From assembly GCA_031373255.1 (NCBI GenBank), contig JANMMJ010000120.1:1-55427 (forward strand): a stretch of DNA of 55,427 nt, written 5' to 3'. Each line of letters starts with the position of its first letter. Position 1 is the stretch's first letter. Below are positions 16,191-24,665 of this stretch, one piece after another. The stretch comes from JANMMJ01 sp031373255. GTDB taxonomy: Bacteria > Pseudomonadota > Alphaproteobacteria > Rhizobiales > Aestuariivirgaceae. The position numbers were made by a program, and so were the translations under genes. The notes under the pieces are model-generated. The model had not been told where the DNA came from, did no database searches, and saw only the letters and a list, made by a program, of their open reading frames with translations.

Positions 16191-16991
16191 TCAGCCTTCG
16201 AGCCTGCCGGAATAATCTTCCTGCGGCGGCGCCGGGGCCTTTTTCGTGCTGCCGCCCATGAGGCGATCGGCCCAGGCGAAAAGTTTTTCGATCGAGGACC
16301 CATTTTCCTTCGCCAGTTCGACGGGTGCCGATGTGAACGCGTCGCGGCGGGGGCGCGGAGGCAGGTATTTGTTGACTGGCTTGTAGCCCATCTCGGGCAA
16401 GAGATCGAAACCTTCGCGGGCGGCTACCAATTGCGATACCGCCGAATTTGGATCGCCAAGATCGCCGAAATGGCGCGCCCCTGTGGGGCATGCCTTAACG
16501 CAAGCGGGCTGTCGGTCCTCCGGCTCAAGATGTTCGTTGTAGATGCGGTCAACACACAGCGTGCATTTCTTCATCACACCGTGTGACTGATCGTACTCAC
16601 GCGCGCCATAAGGGCAGGCCCATGAACAGAGCTTGCAGCCGATGCAGGTATCCGGATTGACCAGAACGATACCATCTTCGGCACGCTTGTAGGAAGCACC
16701 GGTGGGGCAGACAGTGACACAGGCCGGTGTTTCACAATGGAGGCAGGAACGCGGGAAATGGACAACGCGGCTATCTTTGCGGCCCTGCTCTTTCACCTCA
16801 TAGCCATGAACGCGGTTGAGCCAGACGCCCGAAGGATCGGTCCCATAGGGGTTCGCGTCGCTGAGGGGCGCGGAATAGCCCTGCGTGTTCCATTCCTTGC
16901 AAGATGTGGCGCAGGCCTGGCAACCGACACAGGTATCGAGGTCGATGACGAGGCCAAGTTTTTTAGCCGAAGGAGGCGGGAGGGACGTCAT
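16191..16991 (-). CDS. soeB: Sulfite dehydrogenase iron-sulfur subunit SoeB
   Basis: This 266-aa protein has four ferredoxin-type cysteine clusters: CVGCQACATSC (Cys21-31), CLHCETPACVTVCP, CIGCKLCSWACP and CTLCVD with a final CVKACP. They should bind four [4Fe-4S] clusters. It is the electron-transfer subunit between the molybdenum subunit SoeA and the membrane anchor SoeC. The N-terminus KLGLVIDLDTCVGC lacks a Tat signal, in line with a cytoplasmic complex. A lysine- and proline-rich tail follows. DMSO-reductase-like DmsB is the family-level alternative. Confidence 0.87.
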   Translation of the reverse strand: MTSLPPPSAKKLGLVIDLDTCVGCQACATSCKEWNTQGYSAPLSDANPYGTDPSGVWLNRVHGYEVKEQGRKDSRVVHFPRSCLHCETPACVTVCPTGASYKRAEDGIVLVNPDTCIGCKLCSWACPYGAREYDQSHGVMKKCTLCVDRIYNEHLEPEDRQPACVKACPTGARHFGDLGDPNSAVSQLVAAREGFDLLPEMGYKPVNKYLPPRPRRDAFTSAPVELAKENGSSIEKLFAWADRLMGGSTKKAPAPPQEDYSGRLEG

Positions 16992-17058
16992 AATCGATGG
17001 CCCCCGTTCAGCCTCGCGCGCGCGCCCTTACTTTGAAACGAGCACAATCGGTCGCGCT

Positions 17059-19869
17059 TCATTTTGCCCTCCGCAGGCGTTTCAATGCTGGGAACTGCGG
17101 TTCACTGATTGCGGTTTCGTCTGCAGCTTTTTCGATCTTGACCCGAAGATTGTACCAGGCGGCCTGACCGGTGATGGGATCGGAATTCGAATAGCGATAT
17201 CCGCCTTCACGTTCCGGGAGAAGTTCCGAAATCAAATGGTTGAAAAGGAATCCTTTTTTGGATTCTGGCGAACCTTGCGCCAGACCCCAGGCGCCGGATC
17301 GCTTGCCAATGGCATTCCAGGTCCAGATGGTATCGGGATTGACGCCATCCATCAGCTTGGCCTGACCCTTGATGCGGCCATGATGGGAGGTGACATTGAT
17401 CCAATCGCCATCTTCGATGCCGAGTCCGGCGGCGCGGCCACGATGAACATAGATCCAGTTGCGCCCCAGGATCTGGCGCAGCCAGGCATTCTGCGAGCCC
17501 CAGGAGTGGTACATGGCCATCGGCCGCTGGGTGATGGCGTGCATGGGATATTCGCCTTGCTTCACCTGCTCGCCTTCGAATGGCGGGTACCAGAACGGGA
17601 TGGGATCGAAATGCTCCGCGATGCGCCCCTTGTGTTCAGCCGGCGGCTGAACCCGGCCATGGCCCTGGGCGGCGAGGCGGAATTTCTGCAATGGTTCACA
17701 GTAAAGCTGGTGAATGATCGGTTCGGTCTTTCCGACGAACCCAAAAAACGTAGCCCAGTCGAGATAATCCCAATTCACATGGCGATAATATTTCATGTTG
17801 TCCGGGAGTTCATAGAACCAATAGCAGCCATTCTCGATGTAACGTTCGAGCTGGTGGGGATTGATGCTGCCGCGGCCGTGCGACTCGCCCCATTTGCCGC
17901 GCCAGCCGGCGAGCGGCCCAAGGCCCGGTGCGCGCTCATGATTGACGATGTAGTCGGGGTAGCCGCCGGGAAATCGCGGGGAGCCATCGGCCCTCGTCAT
18001 ACCGTTGAGGCCGAGCCTGGCACCGAGATCGAGCAATACAGTCTGGAACGGCCGGACATCGCGATCCGGTTCGACAACGGGCTGGCGGATCGAGTCGGCG
18101 GGCCCGTCGGCTTCCGAAATGGGGCGATCCAGAAGCGAGATGCAGTCCCAGCGCTCGAGATAGGTGGTGTCTGGTAAAATCAGGTCGGCGTAATGGATGG
18201 TTTCAGAGGCGTAGGCATCGGAATAGATGATTTTAGGAATGACATATTCGCCGGTCTTGTCGTCCTTTGCCGTCAGATGCCTGATGGTATCCGGCACGTT
18301 CATCGCCGAATTCCAGCTCATGTTGGCCATGTACATGAAAAGGACATCGATGCCGTAAGGATCGCCCTTGGCGGCGTTGGTGATGACCATGTGCATGAGG
18401 CCGTGAGCGGCAATGGGAGCTTCCCAGCTGTAGGCCTTGTCGATGCGCTGCGGGGTGCCGCTTTCATCGACAAGAAGATCTTCCGGACTGGTGACGAAGC
18501 CGAGCGGCGGACCGGGAAGCGCCGTGTTCGGCTTGACCTGGCCCGGCTTGCCGGCGGGCTTGACGCCCGGCGGAATTGGCTTTGGAAACGGCGGCTTGTA
18601 GCGGAAGCCGCCCGGCACATCGATGGTGCCCAGCATGATCTGCAAAATATGGATGGTGCGGCAGGTCTGAAAGCCGTTGGCGTGAGCGGATATGCCACGC
18701 ATGGCATGCATGGCGACCGGCCGGCCGAGCATCTTCTCGTGGTGGCGGCCGGCATAATCCGTCCACGGAATATCAAGTTCTATGGTTTCGCTGAAGGCCG
18801 TGTGCGCCAGTTCGGCGGCAATACGCTTGATGGTGGACGCTGGCACACCGCAACGCCCGGAAACCGCATCGGGTGCATATTCGGGGCCGAGGAAGCGTTC
18901 GGCAATGAGCTGGAACGAGGTGACGACCTTGCGGCCATCCGCCAGCACAAAGCGGCCCATGAGTTTTGGATTTGCGTCACTCGACAGGCTTGGCATCGGC
19001 GCTTCGGAGTTGCCATCCCAGACCAGGGCACTGCCGGAGCTGTTGCGCGCGAACAGGCCATCGTCGTGATGCCCCGGGTTCTCAACAATGAGCCATGGAG
19101 CATTGGTATAGCGCAGAAGATACTCCGCATCGATCTTCTGGGCATCGAGCAATTCATGGATGAGTGCTGCGACGAACAAACCATCCGTGCCGGGACGAAT
19201 GCCAATCCATTCATCCGCAATGGCAGAGTATCCCGTCTTCACGGGGTTAACGGAGACGAACTTGGCGCCCCTGCCCTTCAACTGGCCGAGGCCAGCCTTG
19301 ATGGGATTCGAGGCGTGATCTTCGGCAACGCCGAAAAGCAGGAAATACTTTGCATATTTCCAATCGGGTTCGCCGAACTCCCAGAACGAGCCGCCAAATG
19401 TGTAGAGCCCGGCGGCCGCCATATTGACCGAGCAAAAACCGCCATGAGCGGCATAGTTCGGCGTTCCGAACTGGGTGGCCCACCAGCCCGTGAGTCCCTG
19501 GCTCTGGTCGCGGCCAGTAAAGAAGGCCAGTTTCTTAGGGTCTTTGTTGCGCACTTCCGAGAGCCACAGCGTCGCGGTGCGAAGGGCTTCCTCCCATTCG
19601 ATTTCGCGAAACTCGCCTGCGCCTCTTTCGCCGACACGGATCAGAGGCTTCGACAGCCGCGCCGGCGAATAGTGCTGCATGATGCCCGCAGCACCCTTGC
19701 CGCAGATGACGCCTTTGTTGACCGGATGATCGCGATTTCCCTCGATGTATTTGACGGTGCCATCCTTCAGATAAACCTTTATGCCGCAACGGCATGCACA
19801 CATGTAGCAAGTGGTAGTTTTCACGTCGTCCCAGGTCTTGGGCGAGGTGTCGACGGCAGGTTCGGTCAT
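17059..19869 (-). CDS. soeA: Sulfite dehydrogenase molybdopterin subunit SoeA
   Basis: The 936-aa product is a molybdopterin oxidoreductase of the DMSO-reductase superfamily. Its N-terminal [4Fe-4S] motif uses Cys21, Cys24, Cys28 and Cys56; the molybdopterin-binding fold and the C-terminal dinucleotide-binding domain (from about residue 770, HAITQRPMAMYHSWGSQNAW) follow. No Tat signal is present, so the active site faces the cytoplasm, as in SoeA. It would oxidise sulfite to sulfate. Its context (soeB, soeC downstream, TauR-like regulator divergent, xsc 5 kb away) makes sulfite from sulfonate breakdown the likely substrate. Polysulfide or thiosulfate reductase-like activity is the family alternative. 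Confidence 0.87.
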   Translation of the reverse strand: MTEPAVDTSPKTWDDVKTTTCYMCACRCGIKVYLKDGTVKYIEGNRDHPVNKGVICGKGAAGIMQHYSPARLSKPLIRVGERGAGEFREIEWEEALRTATLWLSEVRNKDPKKLAFFTGRDQSQGLTGWWATQFGTPNYAAHGGFCSVNMAAAGLYTFGGSFWEFGEPDWKYAKYFLLFGVAEDHASNPIKAGLGQLKGRGAKFVSVNPVKTGYSAIADEWIGIRPGTDGLFVAALIHELLDAQKIDAEYLLRYTNAPWLIVENPGHHDDGLFARNSSGSALVWDGNSEAPMPSLSSDANPKLMGRFVLADGRKVVTSFQLIAERFLGPEYAPDAVSGRCGVPASTIKRIAAELAHTAFSETIELDIPWTDYAGRHHEKMLGRPVAMHAMRGISAHANGFQTCRTIHILQIMLGTIDVPGGFRYKPPFPKPIPPGVKPAGKPGQVKPNTALPGPPLGFVTSPEDLLVDESGTPQRIDKAYSWEAPIAAHGLMHMVITNAAKGDPYGIDVLFMYMANMSWNSAMNVPDTIRHLTAKDDKTGEYVIPKIIYSDAYASETIHYADLILPDTTYLERWDCISLLDRPISEADGPADSIRQPVVEPDRDVRPFQTVLLDLGARLGLNGMTRADGSPRFPGGYPDYIVNHERAPGLGPLAGWRGKWGESHGRGSINPHQLERYIENGCYWFYELPDNMKYYRHVNWDYLDWATFFGFVGKTEPIIHQLYCEPLQKFRLAAQGHGRVQPPAEHKGRIAEHFDPIPFWYPPFEGEQVKQGEYPMHAITQRPMAMYHSWGSQNAWLRQILGRNWIYVHRGRAAGLGIEDGDWINVTSHHGRIKGQAKLMDGVNPDTIWTWNAIGKRSGAWGLAQGSPESKKGFLFNHLISELLPEREGGYRYSNSDPITGQAAWYNLRVKIEKAADETAISEPQFPALKRLRRAK

Positions 19870-19910
19870 TGGCGTTTCAATATACGACGATTCTCAGTTA
19901 GCCTATGAGG

Positions 19911-19935
19911 CCAGTTGGTTCTATGATAGGTCCAG
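19911..19935. promoter_or_regulatory. TauR-like operator between soeA and the MocR regulator
   Basis: On the minus strand CTGGACCTATCATAG (from 19935) is followed 21 bp later by CTGGCCTCATAGG (from 19914), a near direct repeat at two helical turns. The same sequence also forms an inverted pair TGGTTCTAT-G-ATAGGTCCA (19916-19934, 7 of 9 bases match). Rhodobacter TauR is known to bind direct repeats of the form CTGGACYTAA, which the first copy closely resembles. Confidence 0.5.
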
Positions 19936-19947
19936 ATCACGGACTCG

Positions 19948-21447
19948 ATGGGACCAAGCGGCGTGCGAGACTGGCTCGTTCATATCAAGCGCAATGAAAA
20001 CGCCAGCCTCCAGACGCAAATCCGCGAGGCGCTTGTGGCGGCGATCCTGGACCAGCAACTTGTCCGGGAAGAACCTATTCCCTCAACCCGCAAGATGGCC
20101 AAATCGCTTGGGGTATCGCGCAATACCGTGGTCCTGGCCTATCAAGGTCTACTCGACGACGGATACCTAGCAGCGCGCCAACGCTCGGGTTACTTCGTTT
20201 CCGACAAAGCGCTTGACGGTGTTTCGCACGTGCCTCGCCAGCGGCAGGCCAAAGCGCCCAGTGGGACCGTCAATTGGCCGAGCCGAATCCTCAAGCATCC
20301 GAACGCGCAAGAAAACATCTCGAAACCGCTCGACTGGCAGTCCTATTCGTATCCCTATATTTACGGGCAGGTTGACCACACTCTTTTTCCCATCGCGGAA
20401 TGGCGCGATTGCGCGCGGCAGGCCCTTGGCAAACGCTGGCTTGGCACCTGGACCAACGACACGTGGGCCTCAGACGATCCGCTTCTCGTCGAACAGATCC
20501 GGCGGCGCATCCTGCCGCGGCGCGGCATCATGGCGAATGACGACGAAATCCTGGTGACGCTTGGCGCCCAGAACGCGCTCTACTTGCTTTCCAGTCTTCT
20601 GATCGACGAAAAGACACGGGTGGCCATGGAAGAACCGGGCTATCCCGACATGCGCAATATCTTCCGGCTGCGCACGCCGCATGTGGCGCTCGTGCCGGTC
20701 GACGAGCACGGCCTGATGCTGAACGAAGACCTGAACCAGAGTGATGTAATCTTCGTTACGCCCAGCCATCAGTTTCCAACCACAGCGACAATGACGCTGG
20801 AGCGGCGCATGGCGCTGCTCAAACGCGCTTCCGAGCGGAACTTCCTGGTGATCGAGGACGACTATGAGTTCGAGACGAATTATGTGAACGAGCCGTGCCC
20901 GGCTCTCAAATCCCTCGATGACGATGGGCGGGTTATCTATGTGGGGTCGCTCTCCAAGACACTGTTTCCCGGCCTGCGGCTTGGCTTTCTGGTCGGGCCC
21001 AAGGAATTGGTGGAAGAGGCCCGGGCGCTGAGGCGGCTGATGGTGCGGCATGCGCCCAACAACAACCAGCGCACGGCGGCGCTGTTTCTCTCGCTTGGTC
21101 ATCATGACACGCTGATACGACGGCTACACAAGGCCTATCGCACACGCTGGGAGATCATGGGGGCGGCGCTCGAGAAACACATGCCAGCCTCCACGCGGGT
21201 ACCGACATTCGGTGGCACCAGCTACTGGGTGAAAGGGCCGGATGGGCTCGACAGCGAAATGCTGGCGGCGGACACCGCGAGCCAGGGAGTCCTGATCGAG
21301 CCGGGACGGATAAATTTCGGCACCGGCCAGCCACCGCGCAACTATTTCCGCCTGGCCTTTTCCTCGATTGACGAGAAGAAGATCGAGCCCGGCATTGCGC
21401 TGCTGGCAAAGGCAATAACGGCGCGTCCCCTGAAGCGTGCAGGCTAG
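19948..21447 (+). CDS. tauR: MocR-family PLP-dependent regulator, TauR-like
   Basis: This 499-aa protein joins an N-terminal GntR winged helix (about residues 15-85, STRKMAKSLGVSRNTVVLAYQ) to a class I aminotransferase-like domain. The PLP lysine is Lys337 in VGSLSKTLFPGLRLGF and an Asp-Asp-Tyr motif (IEDDYEFE) lies upstream. MocR regulators bind PLP and sense amino compounds; TauR activates taurine genes. It is divergent from soeABC and close to ald and xsc, which supports TauR. A GTG at 19963 is an alternative start. PdxR or GabR-type function is the family alternative, but no matching targets are nearby. Confidence 0.78.
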   Translation: MGPSGVRDWLVHIKRNENASLQTQIREALVAAILDQQLVREEPIPSTRKMAKSLGVSRNTVVLAYQGLLDDGYLAARQRSGYFVSDKALDGVSHVPRQRQAKAPSGTVNWPSRILKHPNAQENISKPLDWQSYSYPYIYGQVDHTLFPIAEWRDCARQALGKRWLGTWTNDTWASDDPLLVEQIRRRILPRRGIMANDDEILVTLGAQNALYLLSSLLIDEKTRVAMEEPGYPDMRNIFRLRTPHVALVPVDEHGLMLNEDLNQSDVIFVTPSHQFPTTATMTLERRMALLKRASERNFLVIEDDYEFETNYVNEPCPALKSLDDDGRVIYVGSLSKTLFPGLRLGFLVGPKELVEEARALRRLMVRHAPNNNQRTAALFLSLGHHDTLIRRLHKAYRTRWEIMGAALEKHMPASTRVPTFGGTSYWVKGPDGLDSEMLAADTASQGVLIEPGRINFGTGQPPRNYFRLAFSSIDEKKIEPGIALLAKAITARPLKRAG

Positions 21448-21524
21448 GCATGCGCGGGAGCACCTCCTCAGGTGTTGGCAATTGAGCCACGATCCGGCCT
21501 GGCTATCGCGTTCAACGAGAATTC

Positions 21525-22475
21525 ATGACGCACACGCATAAAGACAACAAGAAACTGGCACTGCTGTGCATTCTCGCCGCCGTTGGCTTTTCTTCGACGC
21601 AGGATGCGGTAGTCAAGGCGATGTCGGGTAGCTACTCGGCATATGAGGCGATCATCCTGCGCTGCATCGGGTCCATGCCGGTACTTTGGTTCCTGCTGCG
21701 GCGGCAGGGACCAGCGGTTCGCATGACGACGCCGCTGTTGCGACGGGTGCTGATACGTTCGCTCATTCTTTGCTCTGCCTATTTTGCATTCGTGCTTTCC
21801 ATTGCGGCAATGCCGATTGCCAATTCGGTGGCCATCTACTTCACCATGCCTTTCTTCGTGGCGGCTCTGGCCGGACCAATGCTGGGCGAGCGCGTGCGCC
21901 TGCACCGCTGGCTGGCGATCATTGCGGGATTTATCGGCGTCATGGTGATGATCAGGCCGGGTGCCGGTGTATTCGAGCCGGCGGCGCTGCTGGCACTATA
22001 TTCGGCCTTTGGATATGCCATTGGCCAGATGATGGGACGGCCGATTGCGCAGGTGGTGCCACCAGTGGTGATCGCCAACTGGCAGAACCTTGTCTATCTC
22101 GCCGCCGCCTTGTCCATGGCGGTGATTTTCAATGTGTTCGACTGGAGTGGCGTTACGCACAAGAGCCTGATGTTCCTGTCGCGCCCCTGGGTCACGCCTC
22201 CGGCTCGCGACCTTGCCGTGATGCTGGGGAATGGCGTTTTGGCGGCGGGCGGCATGCTGCTTTTCGTCTCCGCCTACAAGTATGGCGAATCGAATTTCGT
22301 GGCGCCGATGGAATACTCGGCCATGATCTGGGCCGTGGCTTACGGACTGCTCATGTTCGGCGATTTTCCCGACAAATATACCTGGATCGGCGCTGCGATC
22401 GTTGTGGCCGCAGGCCTGACGATGCTGTGGCGGGATAGGATAATGGATCGGTCAGCCATCCGTCAGACCGGATAA
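21525..22475 (+). CDS. EamA/DMT family transporter
   Basis: The 316-aa product has ten hydrophobic helices in two EamA repeats (about residues 10-145 and 155-305), as in RhaT/YdcZ-type drug/metabolite exporters. Its lysine-rich start precedes helix 1. It follows the tauR-like gene by 77 bp, on the same strand, so it may share its regulation; export of an amine, amino acid or sulfonate would be a plausible but unproven role. The 3' end overlaps the convergent lrp gene by 13 bp. Confidence 0.85.
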   Translation: MTHTHKDNKKLALLCILAAVGFSSTQDAVVKAMSGSYSAYEAIILRCIGSMPVLWFLLRRQGPAVRMTTPLLRRVLIRSLILCSAYFAFVLSIAAMPIANSVAIYFTMPFFVAALAGPMLGERVRLHRWLAIIAGFIGVMVMIRPGAGVFEPAALLALYSAFGYAIGQMMGRPIAQVVPPVVIANWQNLVYLAAALSMAVIFNVFDWSGVTHKSLMFLSRPWVTPPARDLAVMLGNGVLAAGGMLLFVSAYKYGESNFVAPMEYSAMIWAVAYGLLMFGDFPDKYTWIGAAIVVAAGLTMLWRDRIMDRSAIRQTG

Positions 22476-22930
22476 CCTGCCCAGGGCTTCACGGTTCGCA
22501 GTGCCAAGGCAGACTGAATGCGCTGGACGCCGGGAAGCCGCGATATCTTCGAGCGATGAATTCGTTCGTAATCGGTCGCATCCGTGGCGGCAATCCTGAG
22601 CAGATAGTCAAACTGACCGCTCATCAAGTGACATTCGAGAATTTCCGGTTCGCGCTGGATCGCCTTTTCAAATTTGGCGAATGCTTCTTCCGTCTGAGCG
22701 CTCAGAGAGACTTCGACAAAGAATTCATTTGTCAGGCCAAGCGCGGCGCGATTCAGTTTGGCGGCATAGCCTTCAATGGCGCCCGCCTGCTCCAGAAGCT
22801 TGACCCGGCGATGGCAGGCAGAGGGCGAAAGGCCGGCCTTTGCCGCGAGTTCGTTGATCGCCTTGCTGCTGTCGCGCTGCAGTTCGATCAGCAGTATTTT
22901 GTCAATCTTGTCAAATATCTGGGATTTCAT
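22463..22930 (-). CDS. Lrp/AsnC family regulator of alanine dehydrogenase
   Basis: The 155-aa product starts at MKSQIFDKIDKILL (ATG at 22930). It has an N-terminal helix-turn-helix (INELAAKAGLSPSACHRRVKLLEQAG, about residues 22-47) and a C-terminal RAM ligand-binding domain (CHLMSGQFDYLLRIAATD). It is divergent from ald with 122 bp between starts, the standard arrangement of AldR-type regulators that respond to alanine. The intergenic stretch has AT-rich segments (ATAATCGAATTTTTTATC) suited for Lrp binding. Autoregulation and control of ald are inferred. Confidence 0.88.
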   Translation of the reverse strand: MKSQIFDKIDKILLIELQRDSSKAINELAAKAGLSPSACHRRVKLLEQAGAIEGYAAKLNRAALGLTNEFFVEVSLSAQTEEAFAKFEKAIQREPEILECHLMSGQFDYLLRIAATDATDYERIHRSKISRLPGVQRIQSALALRTVKPWAGYPV

Positions 22931-23052
22931 TCGATGAATACTAGCAATAATCGAATTTTTTATCAATGCTGCGGTGCTTTGAGGTTCGAAACGGAAACTC
23001 TTCCGATGCGAAAACGTCTATTCTCGGGGCGATCCAGGAGAGGAATTCAAAC

Positions 23053-24171
23053 ATGCTTATCGGCGTACCGAAGGAAATCAAAAATCACGAATATCGCGTC
23101 GGCATGACGCCCGTATCGGTACGCGAGGCTGTGCGTCACGGCCATAAGGTCTGGGTGCAGACGCAAGCCGGCAGCGGCATTGGCGCCACCGACGAAGACT
23201 ACAAGGCCGCCGGCGCGCAGATTATCCCCACGGCCGAAGAGGTTTTTGCCAAGGCGGACATGATTGTAAAGGTAAAGGAACCGCAGGCCGTCGAGCGCAA
23301 GATGCTGCGCGAGGGCCAAATCCTCTATACCTATCTGCACCTTGCGCCGGATCCGGAGCAGACCAAGGACCTGGTGGCCTCGGGCGCGGTGTGCATTGCC
23401 TATGAAACCGTAACATCGCCCCGCGGCGGCCTGCCCCTGCTGGCACCAATGAGCCAGGTGGCGGGGCGCATGTCGATCCAGTCAGGCGCGCATTGCCTCG
23501 AAAAGGCGCAAGGCGGACGGGGCGTTCTGCTCGGCGGTGTTCCAGGCGTTGCTCCGGCCAAGGTCGTCATCCTCGGCGGCGGTGTGGTCGGCACCAATGC
23601 GGCTGCCATGGCGCTTGGCATGGGTGCCGATGTCGTGGTTCTGGAAAAATCCACCGACCGGATGGAAGAACTGGTTGGCCGCTTCGGCACCAGCCTCAAG
23701 ACAATCTATTCGACCCAAGGCGCTGTCGAGGACGAATGCGCGACAGCCGACCTGGTGATCGGCGGGGTGCTCATTCCCGGCGCCGCAGCCCCCAAGCTCG
23801 TTACACGGAAGATGCTGAAGGACTGGAAGGCTGGTTCGGTGCTCGTCGATGTGGCGATCGACCAGGGCGGCTGCGCTGAAACATCCAAGGCTACCACTCA
23901 TGCCGACCCGACCTATGTCGTCGATGGTGTGATCCATTATTGCGTGGCGAACATGCCGGGCGGCGTTGCCCGGACCTCGACATTTGCACTGAACAACGTG
24001 ACGCTGCCGTTCGGACTTGCGATTGCCGACAAGGGCTGGCGCCAGGCGCTGAAGGATGATCCGCATCTCGCCAACGGCCTCAACGTTGCGCATGGCAAGG
24101 TGACCTACAAGGCTGTTGCCGAGGATCTTGGCTACGCGTACACGACGGCAGCGCTGGCGATGGCTGCCTGA
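23053..24171 (+). CDS. ald: Alanine dehydrogenase
   Basis: This 372-aa protein opens MLIGVPKEIKNHEYRVGMTP, with the catalytic lysine in VKVKEPQ, the histidine in YTYLHLAPDP and the NAD-binding motif ILGGGVVGTNAA. It converts L-alanine to pyruvate and ammonia with NAD. The ATG at 23053 has AGGAGAGGAA before it. In taurine dissimilation the transaminase makes alanine from pyruvate, and Ald regenerates pyruvate; its place between tauR-like and xsc genes fits that job. An Lrp-type regulator is divergent. General alanine use is not excluded. Confidence 0.95.
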   Translation: MLIGVPKEIKNHEYRVGMTPVSVREAVRHGHKVWVQTQAGSGIGATDEDYKAAGAQIIPTAEEVFAKADMIVKVKEPQAVERKMLREGQILYTYLHLAPDPEQTKDLVASGAVCIAYETVTSPRGGLPLLAPMSQVAGRMSIQSGAHCLEKAQGGRGVLLGGVPGVAPAKVVILGGGVVGTNAAAMALGMGADVVVLEKSTDRMEELVGRFGTSLKTIYSTQGAVEDECATADLVIGGVLIPGAAAPKLVTRKMLKDWKAGSVLVDVAIDQGGCAETSKATTHADPTYVVDGVIHYCVANMPGGVARTSTFALNNVTLPFGLAIADKGWRQALKDDPHLANGLNVAHGKVTYKAVAEDLGYAYTTAALAMAA

Positions 24172-24172
24172 T

Positions 24173-24202
24173 CCATCGCGGGATGGTCAGGGTATTTTCT
24201 TT
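24173..24202 (+). terminator. Possible terminator after ald
   Basis: CCATC-GCGG-GATGG (24173-24186) directly after the ald stop is followed by a short T-rich tail TATTTTCTTT ending at 24202. The stem is only 5 bp (plus TGA/TCA with a bulge), so termination may be partial and the downstream cupin may still be read through. Confidence 0.35.
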
Positions 24203-24238
24203 GTGACACAGTGTGGGCTTCAAAATGGAGGTCCACAG

Positions 24239-24520
24239 ATGTCCGGTACTGCAGTTCCAATCAAGTTCATTGAAAACGATCGCGTGATCGTCACTGAATG
24301 GCGCTTTGCCAAGGGCGCCAATACGGGCTGGCACCGGCATGGACACGACTATGTCGTGGTGCCGCTGATGGACGGCAAGGTGAAGCTTGAAACCAAGGAC
24401 GGCACAATCATGGCGGAGATGAAGAAGGGGGTTCCCTACTTCCGCAACGAAGGCGTGGAGCATGACGTAATAAATGCTAACGACGGCGAATATGCTTTCA
24501 TCGAGATCGAACTTAAGTAG
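24239..24520 (+). CDS. Small cupin-domain protein
   Basis: The 93-aa product begins at the ATG at 24239 after GGAGG. It is a single cupin barrel with the metal motif GWHRHGHDYVVVPL (three histidines) and a second motif around RNEGVEHDV. It resembles the small cupins of beta-alanine/omega-amino acid pathways (BauB type) as I remember them, but no reaction is known for these. Lying between ald and xsc, it may assist in sulfonate or amino-acid breakdown. A metal-dependent isomerase, dioxygenase or storage role cannot be separated by sequence. Confidence 0.75.
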   Translation: MSGTAVPIKFIENDRVIVTEWRFAKGANTGWHRHGHDYVVVPLMDGKVKLETKDGTIMAEMKKGVPYFRNEGVEHDVINANDGEYAFIEIELK

Positions 24521-24665
24521 GAGACAGCCTCCTCGCTCCTGGGCTGGACATTTGAGCAGCATTTTGCTGGCGGGATTCATCGGGTAGAACTGGTGCTGTA
24601 ACCGATGTAAGCGCTATCCTATCAGGTCAGGCATTGCGCAGTCCGCGCCGCAAGGAACTACGCCC

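Noticed and set aside
17059..19869. DMSO or polysulfide reductase as the primary call for the molybdoenzyme
   Set aside because: No Tat signal on the large subunit, and the TauR/xsc context points to a cytoplasmic sulfite dehydrogenase.
16885..19908. Two long plus-strand open frames opposite soeA and soeB
   Set aside because: They are mirror frames of the GC-rich soe genes; the minus-strand proteins carry unmistakable motifs and the plus-strand ones none.
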